A DNA stretch of 64,000 bases from Hyaloscypha bicolor E (Eukaryota; Ascomycota; Leotiomycetes; Helotiales; Hyaloscyphaceae), in contig NW_020194615.1 of NCBI RefSeq assembly GCF_002865645.1, forward strand, positions 372,001 to 436,000, in the 5' to 3' direction. The position numbers and the translations under genes are program-made. This document shows, one piece after another, positions 23,877 through 35,971 of this stretch. Numbering within the stretch: the stretch's first letter is position 1; every line of letters starts with the position of its first letter. A model generated the notes under the pieces. It searched no databases and was not told where the DNA came from. It saw nothing but the letters and a program-made list of their open reading frames with translations.

Positions 23877-24504
23877 ACAGGTGTAGTTAGGCCAATGAGC
23901 CCCTCTAACGAGGTTTGAGAGTCTGGCAGCCAATCAACTTCTTCTCCGATTGAGCTGCGAGGGAAACATTGCTGAAAGCCTCCTAGATGCACGTCCACAA
24001 TGAGACTGAACGCATCTCCTCCTCACTGCTCACAACCAAGCTTTCCCTCTTTTCCATCTTTCCACAACATCTCCAAATGTGCCATGATCACTCTTTTACC
24101 ACATCCCCCTTCCCCCCACGCATAGGGTTGGCTGGTGTAGGCTCCGAATGAGGATTGACTGCCACGCACCAATCAAATGCTTCCGCGGTTGAACTTCCAC
24201 AGGAAACCACGAAATTCACGTATCTGAACAGGGCCACCGCCACTGACTCACTGAGCCCCCTCACCACTCACAATCAAGTGTTCGTCCTTCCGCCCCACGT
24301 CCCCGCGCCACCATCGTGCTCTACTTTCTCGTAGAAACAAAGGTTAATCTGATTTTGGCAGGTTCTGCGCTAGAAGGGATAATCAACCAATTGTTCTTTC
24401 AGATTCGGTGACATATTACCTGATTTAGTTTGGTCCAGCCGTGGAGACTTAACCTTTGAGGTCAGGGTACGAAGTACCACGCGAGGACGCCCTCTATCCA
24501 TCCT

Positions 24505-24540
24505 TTCCCTACCCTTCCCTACCCTTCCCTACCCTTCCCA
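24505..24540. repeat. Tandem repeat, 10-bp unit CCCTACCCTT-like, about 3.5 copies
   Basis: Head-to-tail copies of a pyrimidine-rich decamer between two CCAAT/CAGGGCCACA units. Confidence 0.85.
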
Positions 24541-24920
24541 AACTAACAGCCAATCGACTGCTTCTCCGGTTGAGCTGTCAGAGGAGACCTGGCCATGGAG
24601 CCGCATTTTCAGGGCCACACTGCCTTGGGGCTAACAACTCCGTTTGCCCACCCAGCCCTCACATTATTATATCCCCCCTCCACACTTCCATATCTCCAAA
24701 TCCAAGACAATCACCATTTTGCCACTTCCTTTAAACCCTTTGCTTGTGTGCTTAGCTAGGGAACGCTTGCTTCCGATCCTAACTGATAAACAAACAGCTC
24801 CGTTCTCAAGTTGGGCTGTTAAATAAATCTGCTTGATTTCTTGAGAGCCACAATTGGGCCGCAACGCATGAACGCTCACCACTCACAACCAAGTACTTCT
24901 TCCCCCATATGCCTTCCCTC

Positions 24921-25022
24921 CCTCCCCAATGAATTGGTTTCCTAGGCAGCAGCCTGAGGAAAACCCAGCCAAGGTTTGGCAGCCAATCAAGATCCATCAT
25001 TGTTCAGTGTCCAAAGAAATCC
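24921..25022 (+). repeat. Direct duplication, copy 1 of about 100 bp
   Basis: About 100 bp starting CCTCCCCAATGAATTGG and running through GGCAGCCAATCAAGATCC. It matches 25802-25904 at roughly 90 percent by eye. Confidence 0.9.
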
Positions 25023-25609
25023 AGCGCATTCAAACTGGAATAGACAGGGCCACACTCGCGTTGTTGCAAATATACAGGAAACCGCTCTCCCCTCACCTCC
25101 CCTGCTATTCCTTATCATTCTCATTCACACCCGCATCGCACCGGTTTTTGTCCCACCGTCGTTCCCCTCTATACCTACACATAATCAGAACCCGATCTTA
25201 CCCTCTTGTTTGCCCACCACCCCCCCCCCCTCTTACTACTATAATGCAGCACAGCACCCTAAAAAAGAAATCATGAATATGTCCGTTGGGCAAAGCAGGG
25301 CCACAATGGCTGGAGAGCCTTGTCAGCCCACTTGCAAGTTTTGAGAGCCAATGAGTATCAACAATTATTCAGCACCCAGGAAAGTCAGCATGACCGAAGT
25401 CTCGACAGGGCCGCAATTTGTGAGCCAATGTGTGTCTACCATTGTTCGGCTCCCAGGAAATTCAACCTTGAGTCTGCCTGGAACAAGGTTCACAATGCCC
25501 GGAGAGCCTCGTCAATCCACCAGCAGGTTCGCGAGCCAATGAATGCCAACAGTTGTTCACCACGCACCAAAATCAACAATTTATCTCGGAAGTCTCAGGG
25601 CCACACTAA

Positions 25610-25745
25610 CACACACACCAATAATCCAGGCTAGACGATTTTTCATTGACCCATGCCAAGTCGGAAGCCAAGCAGCAATACCCATTCATAGTTCTGCACC
25701 TAGGGAATCCAGCTTCCACATAATCCCCTTGCAGAGCAACCCCTC
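25610..25745 (+). repeat. Second direct duplication, copy 1
   Basis: Begins ACACACACCAATAATCC and runs through CGGAAGCCAAGCAG and AGGGAATCCAGCTT. It matches 26019-26155. Confidence 0.85.
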
Positions 25746-25801
25746 CGAACCCCCACAGAGCCCAACCCAACACTCCCCAATCGCTTGCTAGCTGCCGCCC
25801 C

Positions 25802-25904
25802 CCTCCCCAAAGAATTGGTTTCCTAGGCAGCAGCCGAAGGGGAAAACCAGGCAAGGTTTGGCAGCCAATCAAGATCCACCATTGTTCAATGTCCAAAGAA
25901 ATCC
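25802..25904 (+). repeat. Direct duplication, copy 2 of about 100 bp
   Basis: Second copy of 24921-25022 with a few substitutions and one indel near the GAAGGGG stretch. Confidence 0.9.
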
Positions 25905-26018
25905 GAGAAATGGATACTTGTACCAGCAGGGCCACACTACCCGCAGGCATTTCCGTATCCGGTTCGGGCCAGCGCAGGCAAGTCGGCCCCAACAAAGCGA
26001 GGAATGCCGACGGGTATC

Positions 26019-26155
26019 ACACACACCAATAATCCGGACCAGACGATTCTCCCATCGACCCATGCCATCTCGGAAGCCAAGCAGTAATAGCCAACCATTC
26101 ATTATTCAGCACCCAGGGAATCCAGCTTTCCACACGATCCCCATTTCAAAGCAAT
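26019..26155 (+). repeat. Second direct duplication, copy 2
   Basis: Copy of 25610-25745; the shared blocks CGGAAGCCAAGCAG and GGGAATCCAGCTT lie in the same order and spacing. Confidence 0.85.
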
Positions 26156-27143
26156 CCATCCATCCACAACAGACACCACCAACCAGCCTCTCTCTATCTT
26201 AAATCCAAGCCAAACCAGCACCGCGTAGACAACAAACACCTCGTTATAGCAACTCTTCTCAACTTCCCACCTACGACGAAAAGTAGCTAGAATCCCATCC
26301 TCCCCCTCCTTCTTAAGCAGAGATCAAAAGCTCAAGGTGGCTCCGCAGCATAACCCCGAGCTCGACCGGAGACGACAAGTCGACGTTCCCTACTCACTCA
26401 CTCACTCACCTGCCCTCCTCACTCGAGATATGGGAAAGAGGCAAGGTATAACACTTCCTTACTTACTTACTCACTTACTCAGTAAGTAAGTAGAAGTGCA
26501 CCTTCGCACCTACATATCCCAAGCCCCCTCCCTCCCCCCCTACCCACAAGCCCCAAGTTGACAAGTTGACAAGTTCCCAAGTTGAAAAGGAAAAGAAAAG
26601 GACTAATAATTAGCAAGTGATTGCATTTTTGCATCTTGCATAGTCTAATCTACCCACCCCCGCTATTCTAAGTCATATACCATGCCACCCAATTTTCCAC
26701 GTCTTCCCTCCCCCCATTTTCGACTCCCCCATCCATCCATCCCAAGCAAAATGTACAGTACAACCCAGCAAAGCTCCCAAAAAAAAAAACCTCCCCCTAA
26801 AAAAAAAAAGCCACCAAGGTTTTCCTCCGTTATAATCTATCGCAATCGCCAATGCCATTATAAACGGAAGTAAAAGTAAAAGAAAAGGAGGCAAGGCAAA
26901 AACAAAGGTAAGTATGTTGTCATATTCGACATAAACCATAGCCCCGTAAAGTAAACCGTGAAACGTGAGCGCTAATGCGAGTTGATTGAATGAGGAAAAA
27001 CATGTATGCTGAATCGATGCTCGCTCGCTCGCTTGCGTTGAAAGAAGTGAAGAAGAGCGGTGTTGAAATTTTAGTGTTTGTTGTGTCGGTCAGAAGTCGG
27101 TTGCGGGAAAAAGAAGCTGGAAGCGGTCAGGGAGATGAGTGCT

Positions 27144-29940
27144 CTATGACTCTCCACCCCTCTCCCTCTTGGTCCGCTCATTCCAGCGTCTCTTGCCGAC
27201 GCGGGTCTCGAAGTGCGGCGCCGTGGCCTCGAGGTCTTTGCCTACCATGTCCATGGTACTGCGGACTTTGTTGCGGTATGCGTCCACTATAAACCATCAA
27301 TACCAAAACAAGGGTAGGGGATTGGGAGCGGAAATCTTCACCAGCTAGGGACAACTCACAAGCCCTCTGCAGAAACACCGTCTTGTCCGCGAAAACCCGA
27401 CTCTGATGCCAGGTCATTCTGTAACCCAGATCATTCAACCGAACCTCCTTACTCCTCACACTCTTCCTCATCCGCGGGACGCCAACCTCCGCCTCGCCTC
27501 CATCAGCAAGCGGAACAGCAACCATCATCTTGCCACTGGCCCTCGGTCCTCTTCCAGCATCGACCTCAACAGTATCATCCTCATCATCGCCCTCGAAAAA
27601 TCTCGAGCCATGAGCGGATGGTGGAGGGGACTGCATCTGCAACGGGAACCAGGAGCGCGGGTACACGGAATTGCTCTTGCGAAAGGAATCCGGGATCTCT
27701 TTAATATCGACCGTATCAAGCGTGACCCGGACTCTGACGCGCCCACCCTTGCCTGGATCGTCGACGAGGATGAACTTGCGCTTCTTCGCATCGGGGATAT
27801 CGCCAAAGAGGCTAGCACGGTCCTCATCGTTGAGCGAGCTAGTGTCCCTGCTATGAGAGTGGGAGTGTGAGCGTGCGGTGATGGGGTGCGAGGAGTGAGA
27901 AGCGTTGTGAGAAGGGTGCATGTTGGGGGCCATGGACGCGCCGCCTACGGAGGGATTGGGTGGGTAGGAGCCCGAGTATCCGGGGAAGACGTGCGACTGT
28001 CTGACATCATCTTCGGGGTTCTGTGATGGAGCGCCGGGAGCTGCGTGGTGGTGGTGATGTTGTTCGTCGATGTACTCGTCGTCGCCTAAGAAAAGGGAAG
28101 GATCAGTTAGCCTCACGTTTAAACCGGCAAGCGAAGCGTGAAAAAAGAAAAAAGGTGTAGTAAGCAGAGAGTAAGCCAAAGTAATGCCATGCCATGCGAG
28201 ACGAGTTTGAGGAGGATGGGAAGTGCAACAGTACAGCAGTGTGTAGACATGATTGTGTTTGGGGTTTTGGTGCAGATCTGGTACCGTGCCCAGCCACAAG
28301 CCAAGCAAGAAGCCAAAAGTGCCAATGATGTATTATACAGAAAGATTGCGCCCTTTAAGGACGACCCAAAACAAAATGGTTCTTTGCTCCCAATAATTGT
28401 GCCCTCCCTCTCAACAGGTATATAGCAAAAGGTATCATAGCACAGATAATAGTAACAGACAATATCAATCACGGCAGGCATCACATCTGGTGAAACATAC
28501 CGACATCATCCCCTCCTTGAGTACTTCCATCAGGGTGGTTGTGATGGTGATGGAGTTGAGGACCACCCATCCCACCCAAGCTAGGTTTACCCATGCTTCC
28601 CGCTCCGCCTGGGCCCATATTTCCAGATGGTGGCATCCCTGTTGGACCACTGGGGCCAGCCATGTGAGGGGTGTGTGTCGCCGCTTGAACAGCTTTGCGG
28701 TTGTTGATCTTGGCCATTCTTCGAACACGTCGGCTCCGCAATCTTGGGTCTTGGTTGCTATTGCGCCAACTATCAACAGCTCTCTGAATCAGACCTCTCT
28801 TTCCACGCAGGCATGGATTCAGCTCCGCTAGAGCCCAACCAACAGTGTTGCACTCAGTCTCGTAGACCAATCGATTTCCACGGTATTGATCCTTGCTGCA
28901 GCAAGCTCTGGGGTAGACGCAGTTCTCAGTCTTGAATTCCGGACTCAAAGTATCAACATTGACTGATTCAACATCGCATCTGATAGTGTATTCCATCTTG
29001 ACACGGTCGCGTGAATATTCGAATGCGATCCATTGAACACCGTTGTTATCTTGTCGAACCACCAATGGGGTTGTTGCTGGAATAGGACCTGGAGCAGCAT
29101 TTGGGTTGACCCCGCCGTTAGCCCCTGGAACGTTGTTTTGATTCATCTGCGGACCATTGGCTGGATGTTGTGGAGGTCCCAATGGTGCTGATGGTCTGGA
29201 GATTTGCGGAACATGCGGTTCCATCTTCGTCCTGGGGCTACCCGTCATACCTTGCTGCTGACCCGGATGTTGCTGCATCTGGTGTTGACCAGAGGGATGT
29301 GACATGAGCAGGTTCGGTTGCGAAGTCATAGATTGGTGGTGTTGCTGCTGTTGCGGGTGGGGAGCATATGACGGAGCACCCTGGGGTGGCATTGGGGGGT
29401 ATTGTTGCTGGGGGCCAGGGTAGTACATCTGAGTGTTCTGCTGTAATTGGGAGGCCGGCGCGCCATACATTCTGTGCTGGTCGTGTGCGGAAGGAGATGC
29501 AACGGAGGCTGGAGAGTTCGACTGTGGAGTATGGTAGATAGGGGGATACGGGCGCGTCATCTGCGCGGCCGCCATGATGTCTGGAGTTTCTGGTGCTGTA
29601 AATTAGTTAATGGTCTGTTTCATCAAGAAAACGCGTCTAGAACAGGCGGTTACTTACCTGCAGATGAGTATGTGCCTGATGCGCTTGGTGTGCTGTATGG
29701 ACTCGGGTGGGAAGCGTAGTAGGTTGGAAGCTCCTGGGTGTGCTGTCCTCCAGCGCCTGGCGCACTCTGGGTGTACTGGGGCAGACCGTGGGATGGGGGG
29801 TATGGGTTGGAGTGTTGTGGTTGAGGAGGAGGTGCTTGGTGCTGTTGGTGCTGTTGATGTACGATGCTCGAGGGTCGCGGTTGTTGGAGATGATGCGGAG
29901 GTGGAGGACCCTGCTGCGCGTGGTGGGGGTGATGCTGCAT
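27144..29940 (-). CDS. MedA/Acr1/Ren1-like (Medusa) developmental regulator
   Basis: Four exons: 29940-29658, 29595-28501, 28085-27360, 27286-27144; 748 residues, frame exact. The N-terminal 280 residues are Gln/Pro/His-rich and presumably disordered. The conserved core (about 279-396) contains WIAFEYSRDRVKMEY, NCVYPRACC and RRVRRMAKINNRK. The C-terminal part contains ASLFGDIPDAKKRKFI and NSVYPRSWFPLQMQSP, and ends with PHFETRVGKRRWNER. I recognise this as the fungal family of Aspergillus MedA, Magnaporthe Acr1 and Fusarium Ren1, which shape conidiophore development; a nuclear regulator is expected. The intron at 28086-28500 (415 bp) is unusually long for this window. An AG directly before the second codon of the first exon leaves open an additional upstream exon. 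The assignment rests on memory of the family. Confidence 0.75.
28086..28500 (-). other. Long (415 bp) intron of the MedA-like gene
   Basis: Donor GTATGT at 28500 and acceptor TTAG at 28086. Splicing joins GGDDV to GDDEYIDEQ in frame. The other introns in this window are mostly 45-80 bp, so this one could hold regulatory sequence. Confidence 0.7.
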
Positions 29941-32900
29941 AGAGACCAGTTGTCAGTGAAATTCCTCAACCGTCTTGGTAAATGCAGTGGCAAAATCTAA
30001 CAACCATTGAGAACAGAAGCAAAACGCGTCGTGATGTTTATTATGACACTTCGGGTGTAAGAAAGACGTCGATCCTTGACTACGAGGGTGGCTGCCGCAC
30101 TCGGGTCCCTGAGTCCGATCTTCTGCCTTTTGACAGGAGCGGCCGAGCAACAATGGAGTCAAAGAAATTGTTGGGGCGTAGGACTGGGCATGGGAAGAGT
30201 ACGAAGGTGGTACCTCAGTATAACAGATGCCTTGCGTCTATTACCAAATCTTGAGACGAATGACCGGGAGGGACAAGCGACGCGCCAATGTCCGAGATTT
30301 GCGTGATTCTCCCAGGGCTCACTTTTTAAACAGAGTGGAGCGACGAGGGTACAAGAAGCTTATGAGATGAGGAAGGACGATGCGTTGCGGAGCCGGAGAA
30401 TAGGAGCCAAATAGGGCAGATAGAGATTGATCGGAGCGAGGATAAATGTGTGCGGGAAGGGCAGGTTGAATTGAGGAATGAGATGAAGAGCGACCGGGGG
30501 GGGAGGGGCGTGAGAACGGAAGGAGGGTCGAGTCTTTGGGACTGGGCGCTGGTATGGGGCCTGCCTGGGTATGGGTATGGTGGGCATGAAAGAGGTAGGG
30601 GTCGACGTGATATGGCAGTTGAAGGTCAAGCAAGAGAGTCGAGGGGGGAGGGGGCCAACGCATGGAAGACGCGTGACAAGGTTGATATCGCATTGCGATG
30701 AGGTGGACGGGGGGTCTTGGGGGTCGGCCGGGATGGTTGCCCAATGAAATACATGGCCATGCCGGCCGCTGGGCAGCAGAACAAGGATTTCCCGGGGGCT
30801 GCTGGGGATGCTGGCCTCCGCTGCCGTCAGTGGTCAGGCTACGGCGGTGAGGGCAGGCAGCCGGACAGGGGGCGCCGTGGGAGCAGGAGAACAGGAAGAT
30901 GACGCGGTGACTAGCGCTGTGTCAAATTGCTGGGGGGCCCAGGAGGGCCAGGAGGGCGAGGGTGTGGTGTGCCAGCCATGCCCGCCACCAAAGCAGTCCG
31001 TTGTTGCGGCGCTAATCTTGGCGAGCAGCGGGAAATGGGACTGCAGCAGAAGAGCAGCGCCAGTGCCCAGGACGGCCTAGCGTCGCAGCACCGAACAAAT
31101 ATAGCTGCAAATGGCTGCACCGTGCAGGCCCCTTGATCTCGTTTACGCCTTTGGGGAAAGCCCCTGCCGGCCAGGGCTCTTGGATGTTGTTTTCATGCGC
31201 TGCAAAAATAGAACTGGACAGAATAGAACAAAGCAGCAAAACCAGTAAAACCAGCAGAAGATCGGCCGCCGCTGGGCGCCTTTCCTCGGAAGACGAGACG
31301 ATCGCCGCACGCTTGCGCGAGAACTTGCGAGCAAAGGGGCGCGAACGAGCGGTGGAAGGGCATCTGTCTGGTACTCGGCAGCAGCTGTGCGCCGCACCCA
31401 GCGACCCAGCACTCTCGCGGCACTCAAAAGGCGCTCGCAAGCCCTTACGCCAACTGGAAGCAGGTTCTGCAGAGCTTAGAGCTTATCCGCCAAGCGAGTA
31501 CGGATGCGAGATGTCTGTGCGGTCCCCCGGCTTGCTCGCCCGCGTGGGATTGGGCAGCACTTGAGGGCCTTGCCCCATGCATGCACCCTGGCCAGCTTTG
31601 AAACGCGCCCACGACTTGTGCACATTCGCGGTCGAGTCCGCACGGCTTGCTCGTGATCTTCTGGAAAGCATCGAAGCCACACCCTTCGCCGTCGAATTGC
31701 CGTCATCCCTGCAGCCCAGAGCTCAATGGGAACAATTTGCGAGCTCTCGCGTGTAACCGGTCAGGCAAAGGAATCATGTCCTGTGGAGCAGCTCCGAGTA
31801 CGAGTGCGGCAATGCAAAGTCCAACAATGGGCCACAGCGTAAAATGCAGAGAGCGGTGTGCTTACGTGATCGTTGGCCACAGCGACGCCGGGCTCCTCTT
31901 TGTACCCGCCACTCTGTCGATGAGCCATCTCGGTAGTTGGGAGCTGTCCTTGTCTGTTGATCGGTTAGCCATGGGTTCCATCAAGCCACATGTTCGCCGT
32001 TGGAATGCGAGGCCGGCATTCGACCACCAAACAAGGAGCGTTCATGCTGCCATGCATGCCTGCAACATCTGTGCGTTGCAAATCGGAGTGCAGGGAGTGC
32101 TTGGTCCGTCTCAACTTACTTCGGGAACGGTTTAAGGTACCTGAGTGCCGCAGGTGCTCTCACAACGGTGATTCGATGGCCCTGAAGCGTGGGGCAGCGG
32201 ATGGAATATGAAACGGCTGCCGAGTGTGCTGCACTTTAAAATCCGACCTATCTGCTTCAGTACAAGTCAGCGCCTGCCCATGACACAGCAATTTGAAAGG
32301 TCGTCGCGATGCGATCGTCGAAACGCATGAAAAGCACATCGTGGTACTAAAATAGAACGAGCATTTCAGACTAAAAGCAGTCCCCGTGCAGATCACGGAA
32401 CGGAAACACGGGGGCAAAAACTGAGGAGGAGGATCGTAATGCGATCGATGCAGCGGAACACACAACATGATTTCTTTTCTTAGAAAACTTACTGGCTCTT
32501 GAATCCTCCCAAGTGGGCACCGCCACTGGCGGGTACTGGCTTCGGAGAATCCGGGTATCAAATGGGATTGCAGGTTGTGTTGGGGGGGGGACAGTATGGA
32601 AGATTGTGGGGTAAGCGACGGGAGCCAGATGGCACAGAAATGGGACGATCCGAAGTCCGCCAGAGCTACCCTCGATGCTCATCGAGAGGGGTGGTGTAGG
32701 GCGGACAAGGTGCAAGGTTGTGGCGCACAACGTTGAACATCGGTGTTCATGGGAGGACTGGAGGTGGGGCAGCCGCGTGCGCCTCCAAGGGAAACCCACG
32801 TTTTCGACACCGTGAGCCGGCCACTAGACCAGACCTTTCGCGTGTCGGGCCATGGCCCAGGAACTCTGTCGCGCTCTGTACCACAAAATTCGAGATGATG

Positions 32901-34161
32901 GAATATCTGAACTTACTTCTGGAAAACTTCTCAGTCCCAAGAAAATGACTCGCAAAGACCGTGAGCCCGTTGGGTGTGGCCGCGCCTGTGAATCTCGGGT
33001 TAGCTTTGTGTCCAAAAGCCAGGGTTTGATGATAGGTAGAGAATTTGCAGCAGAGCCAGACTAGCTCATGCGCGGAATGGGCAGTTGCATACAGAAAGGT
33101 CTGGCACGTCCAGTGCGATGTGCAGCAGCAGTAAGTGCAGAATGACGCAACAAGAAGACGAACGAGGCTGAAGAGTGAGGGCTCAACGAAGACCGTTGTC
33201 TGGAAGACCAGGTAGGTCAGCTGGAGTCGCTGGGCTTTGGAGTTATAATATACAGGCATGGGTGGATGGTAAACATCGGGCAAGGGACGCCACCCAAGTC
33301 GGACCGCCAAGCAGCACAGGCGTTCGGCACATTAATTAAGGAGATGATGGGGTTGCAGCCCACAGCAGGGGCCAAAGACGGTCATGCAGCAGGGCCATGA
33401 TCGTGGATGGCACCTCGCTTACACACAACGCCAACTGTGGTGGGGAGAAAACAAGGATGTGGAACGCCATCGCGCGACCTGTCGAAAAACGAAATCGTGC
33501 ACATAGATGAAATAGCCAGGGCCCAGAACGTACCTCGATGATGTAGCGTTGCAATCGCGTCGTTGACCGAGTTCTGGTGGGCTGCCAAATCGGATCTCGA
33601 GGCCTTGTCGTGCGCGAGGGCTAAAGGCGGATTTCTGCCAAAATGTCAGTAAAACATGTGATCCTTGCGCGACCAGGATTCGGCTCTCGCTGGGCGGCGC
33701 CTGCAAGGCTTACGGAGGATCTGTAGGTGATTCTTGTACCACCTGAACTTCGCGCTCCAGATCTCGTCTTTTGTGCTCCCAACTGTGACGTCTCAAAATG
33801 GTTGCAGGAAGTGCCTCTCCGTGAGTAACTGCGTGCTCCGACCGTCCAAGGTCGCGAGAGAAAATCTTGTAAGCGTGACCAAGCACGGCAGTGTTGTTCT
33901 TGCGTTGAAGTGATTGGGTTTGGTTGGTATGAGGTGTGCCGAGTCTCCTTCAGATAGATTGGTATGCTGTAATTCACTCTCGAAGCCTGCACAGAAGCTG
34001 GTGTGCCTTCTATCCGTCGCTCAGAGCCCTTCTGGAAGGCTTCCTTCCCTGTCGACTCGAAGTTCGTCGGATCTCAGGTCCAGCTATTTGGAAGAGGGAT
34101 GATCCTCCCAACTGCTTCTCGAGGATGCACTTGGGATATGCTTGTGGGATACGCAGAGGAT

Positions 34162-34184
34162 AGCTGCTGCTGCTGCTGCTGCTG
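34162..34184. repeat. Microsatellite (GCT)n
   Basis: About seven CTG/GCT triplets. Confidence 0.9.
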
Positions 34185-35378
34185 GGGAATGGTTGACGGA
34201 TATGTAGGCTAGGATAGAGGCAGGACTCGGGATACACGATTATCGGATCTGGTGGGACAAATGTTAGCATCGTGCATTCAAAGATCAACAGCCTGGGGAT
34301 CCGGCACCAAGAGGCGGCACCAAGAGGCGAAGAGACTCTGGATGCTGCAGGTCGGCGCTTTGCAGTCGCGAGGACGCGATCATTCCCTGTGCGCAGATGA
34401 TCAAGGACAGGTCGCCGATGTCCTGATCGTTGCTCACCACGTTGTTGCTGGCGTTGTAGGGAGGTTGCGCAACGAGGTTTTCGCGAGGAGGCCCACCGTT
34501 TCGCACGAGGGATCGCTAAGCAGTAGGGCGCCGAGACGCGTCCCGCAACGAGACTCGAAGGCGTCGAGGATGATCCAAACACATCGCCAGCAACCGCAAC
34601 TCGCCAGGGAAATAGGAAATTATTGGGATCTCACCTCTGCTCTGCTCTGATCTATTTGAAGGCCAGCCACTGTGGTTGCAACAATCTGTGGGTGTAGCTC
34701 CCACGCGGTGGGGGGGGGGCCAAGTTGTGCCTGTCGCGTTGCGGCAGATTCGGTATGCCGCAGCAGAGCAATTCGGACTCGAGGTTCTCGTTGCGACTGA
34801 GTTGCTGCAGGCTGCAGGCTGCAGGCTGCGATAATTGCTGGAGGCGCGCAAAGGATCGCACGTGTACTGGCTGTACTGTAATATCGTCTCTGTGTCACGG
34901 CGGGTTGCGGGCGGCAATGCGACGACGGTGTCACGTCAATTGCGTTGTCGAGAGGGAAGGTGGATGTCGCGGAGGTCGAAACGATGTTGTGAATAGCTTC
35001 AGCTGGCAGATGTCAAATGTCGTAGCCTCAACGGTATCGCATGTGCTTGGAGCTGTCGGCGGTGCTGTGGGTGCGGGTAGCAAGGATATGGGTTGCGCGC
35101 CCGTTGCTGGAGATCCTGGTGAAAGAAGGCAGATGGAAGCTGTCGAAAGCTTGATTGGGGATGGCGGAGGGGACTGGGCGGGGGGTTTGGTTTGGGGCCT
35201 GGCAGCAGTGGGCAGGTGGCTGGAGCAGCAAGGGGTCACGGAGGGAGGCACGAGAGTGGTGGTGTTTCCTGCTGGCTGGGCTGGCGGGTGCTGGGAGCTG
35301 GGTCTGGGAGCTGCTTGCTGGGTGCAGTGCTGCACACACGATTTGAAGTGAACACTCAGCCAGCGGCGACAGGTGGCA

Positions 35379-35410
35379 AGGGAGCGAGGGAGCGAGGGAG
35401 CGAGGGAGGA
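35379..35410. repeat. Tandem repeat GAGGGAGC x about 4
   Basis: Head-to-tail 8-bp purine-rich unit in the gene-free region. Confidence 0.9.
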
Positions 35411-35647
35411 AGAGAGGATGAAAAAGAGTTCGAGTTTGGCAGAGCACCGCACAGCACAGTAGTGCACGATCGCCGCTGAAGAAAGAGGTGGAGCACGAGA
35501 CAAGGCAAGACAGACAAGACGAGCCGAGGGAGAGATTGAGTCCAGTCGTCTAATTACTCAGTAAGACCAGCACTCGGCACGCACCAGGCCAGCAGCAAGT
35601 TAGCAACTACTGAGCAAGACCGACGGAACGGTCTTTGACTTTTCACG

Positions 35648-35674
35648 GGCGCAGGCGCAGGCGCAGGCGCAGGC
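35648..35674. repeat. Tandem repeat GGCGCA x 4.5
   Basis: Hexanucleotide array in the gene-free region upstream of the MedA-like gene. Confidence 0.9.
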
Positions 35675-35933
35675 ACCGCAGGGGGGCGGCACTCCAACTG
35701 ACTGCGGCGTGCAGAAACTTACTTAGAGCGAAAAGGAGCAAAAGGGAGCAAAAAGGAGCGATACTTCCTCCTCGAGTCAGATGCCGGCCAATCAGCGCGG
35801 CGCCTCTGCATCTCCATCCTGCACCTGCACACCTCCCTCCCCTTTACTACTCCGTATGATATCCTCCCTCTTGCTCCTCGTGCTCCTCGCGCTCCTCTCG
35901 CCCCTCTCGCCCTCTCACTCCACCCCCTCTTCT

Positions 35934-35934
<1 letters not shown>

Positions 35935-35968
<34 letters not shown>
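35935..35968. repeat. Microsatellite (GCT)11
   Basis: Uninterrupted GCT/CTG triplets. They generate poly-Ala, poly-Cys or poly-Ser artefacts in the different frames. Confidence 0.95.

Positions 35969-35971
<3 letters not shown>

Larger units (their letters stand above)
23650..25935 (+). repeat. Array of paired CCAATSA and CAGGGCCACA motifs
   Basis: Seven same-orientation pairs by motif start: 23650/23721, 24169/24229, 24550/24610, 24983/25045, 25348/25406, 25536/25596, 25865/25926. The spacing is 58-62 bp in six of seven pairs and 71 in the first. Extra CCAAT motifs stand alone at 23892, 23930 and 25425, and one extra CAGGGCCACA at 25296. Most CCAAT cores are preceded by GCAG or GAG and followed by CA or GA, the CCAATSA form bound by the fungal HAP/CBC complex. 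Intervening sequence is partly conserved (for example CTTCTCCGGTTGAGCT, or ATTGTTCAGTGTCC). The units look like diverged copies of one ancestral repeat at variable distances of roughly 180-500 bp. Confidence 0.8.
23185..27143. other. Convergent 3' intergenic region rich in degenerate repeats
   Basis: Nearly 4 kb between the 3' ends of the plus-strand NLR and the minus-strand MedA-like gene. No protein gene is supported. It holds the CCAAT/CAGGGCCACA array (23650-25935), two long direct duplications, several microsatellites, and near 26455-26495 a TTAC-rich stretch followed by its inverted complement GTAAGTAAGTA. Confidence 0.6.

Noticed and set aside
31133..31564. 143-codon plus-strand frame
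   Set aside because: Opposite and alternative frames are equally open, and there are no conserved blocks; not called as a gene.
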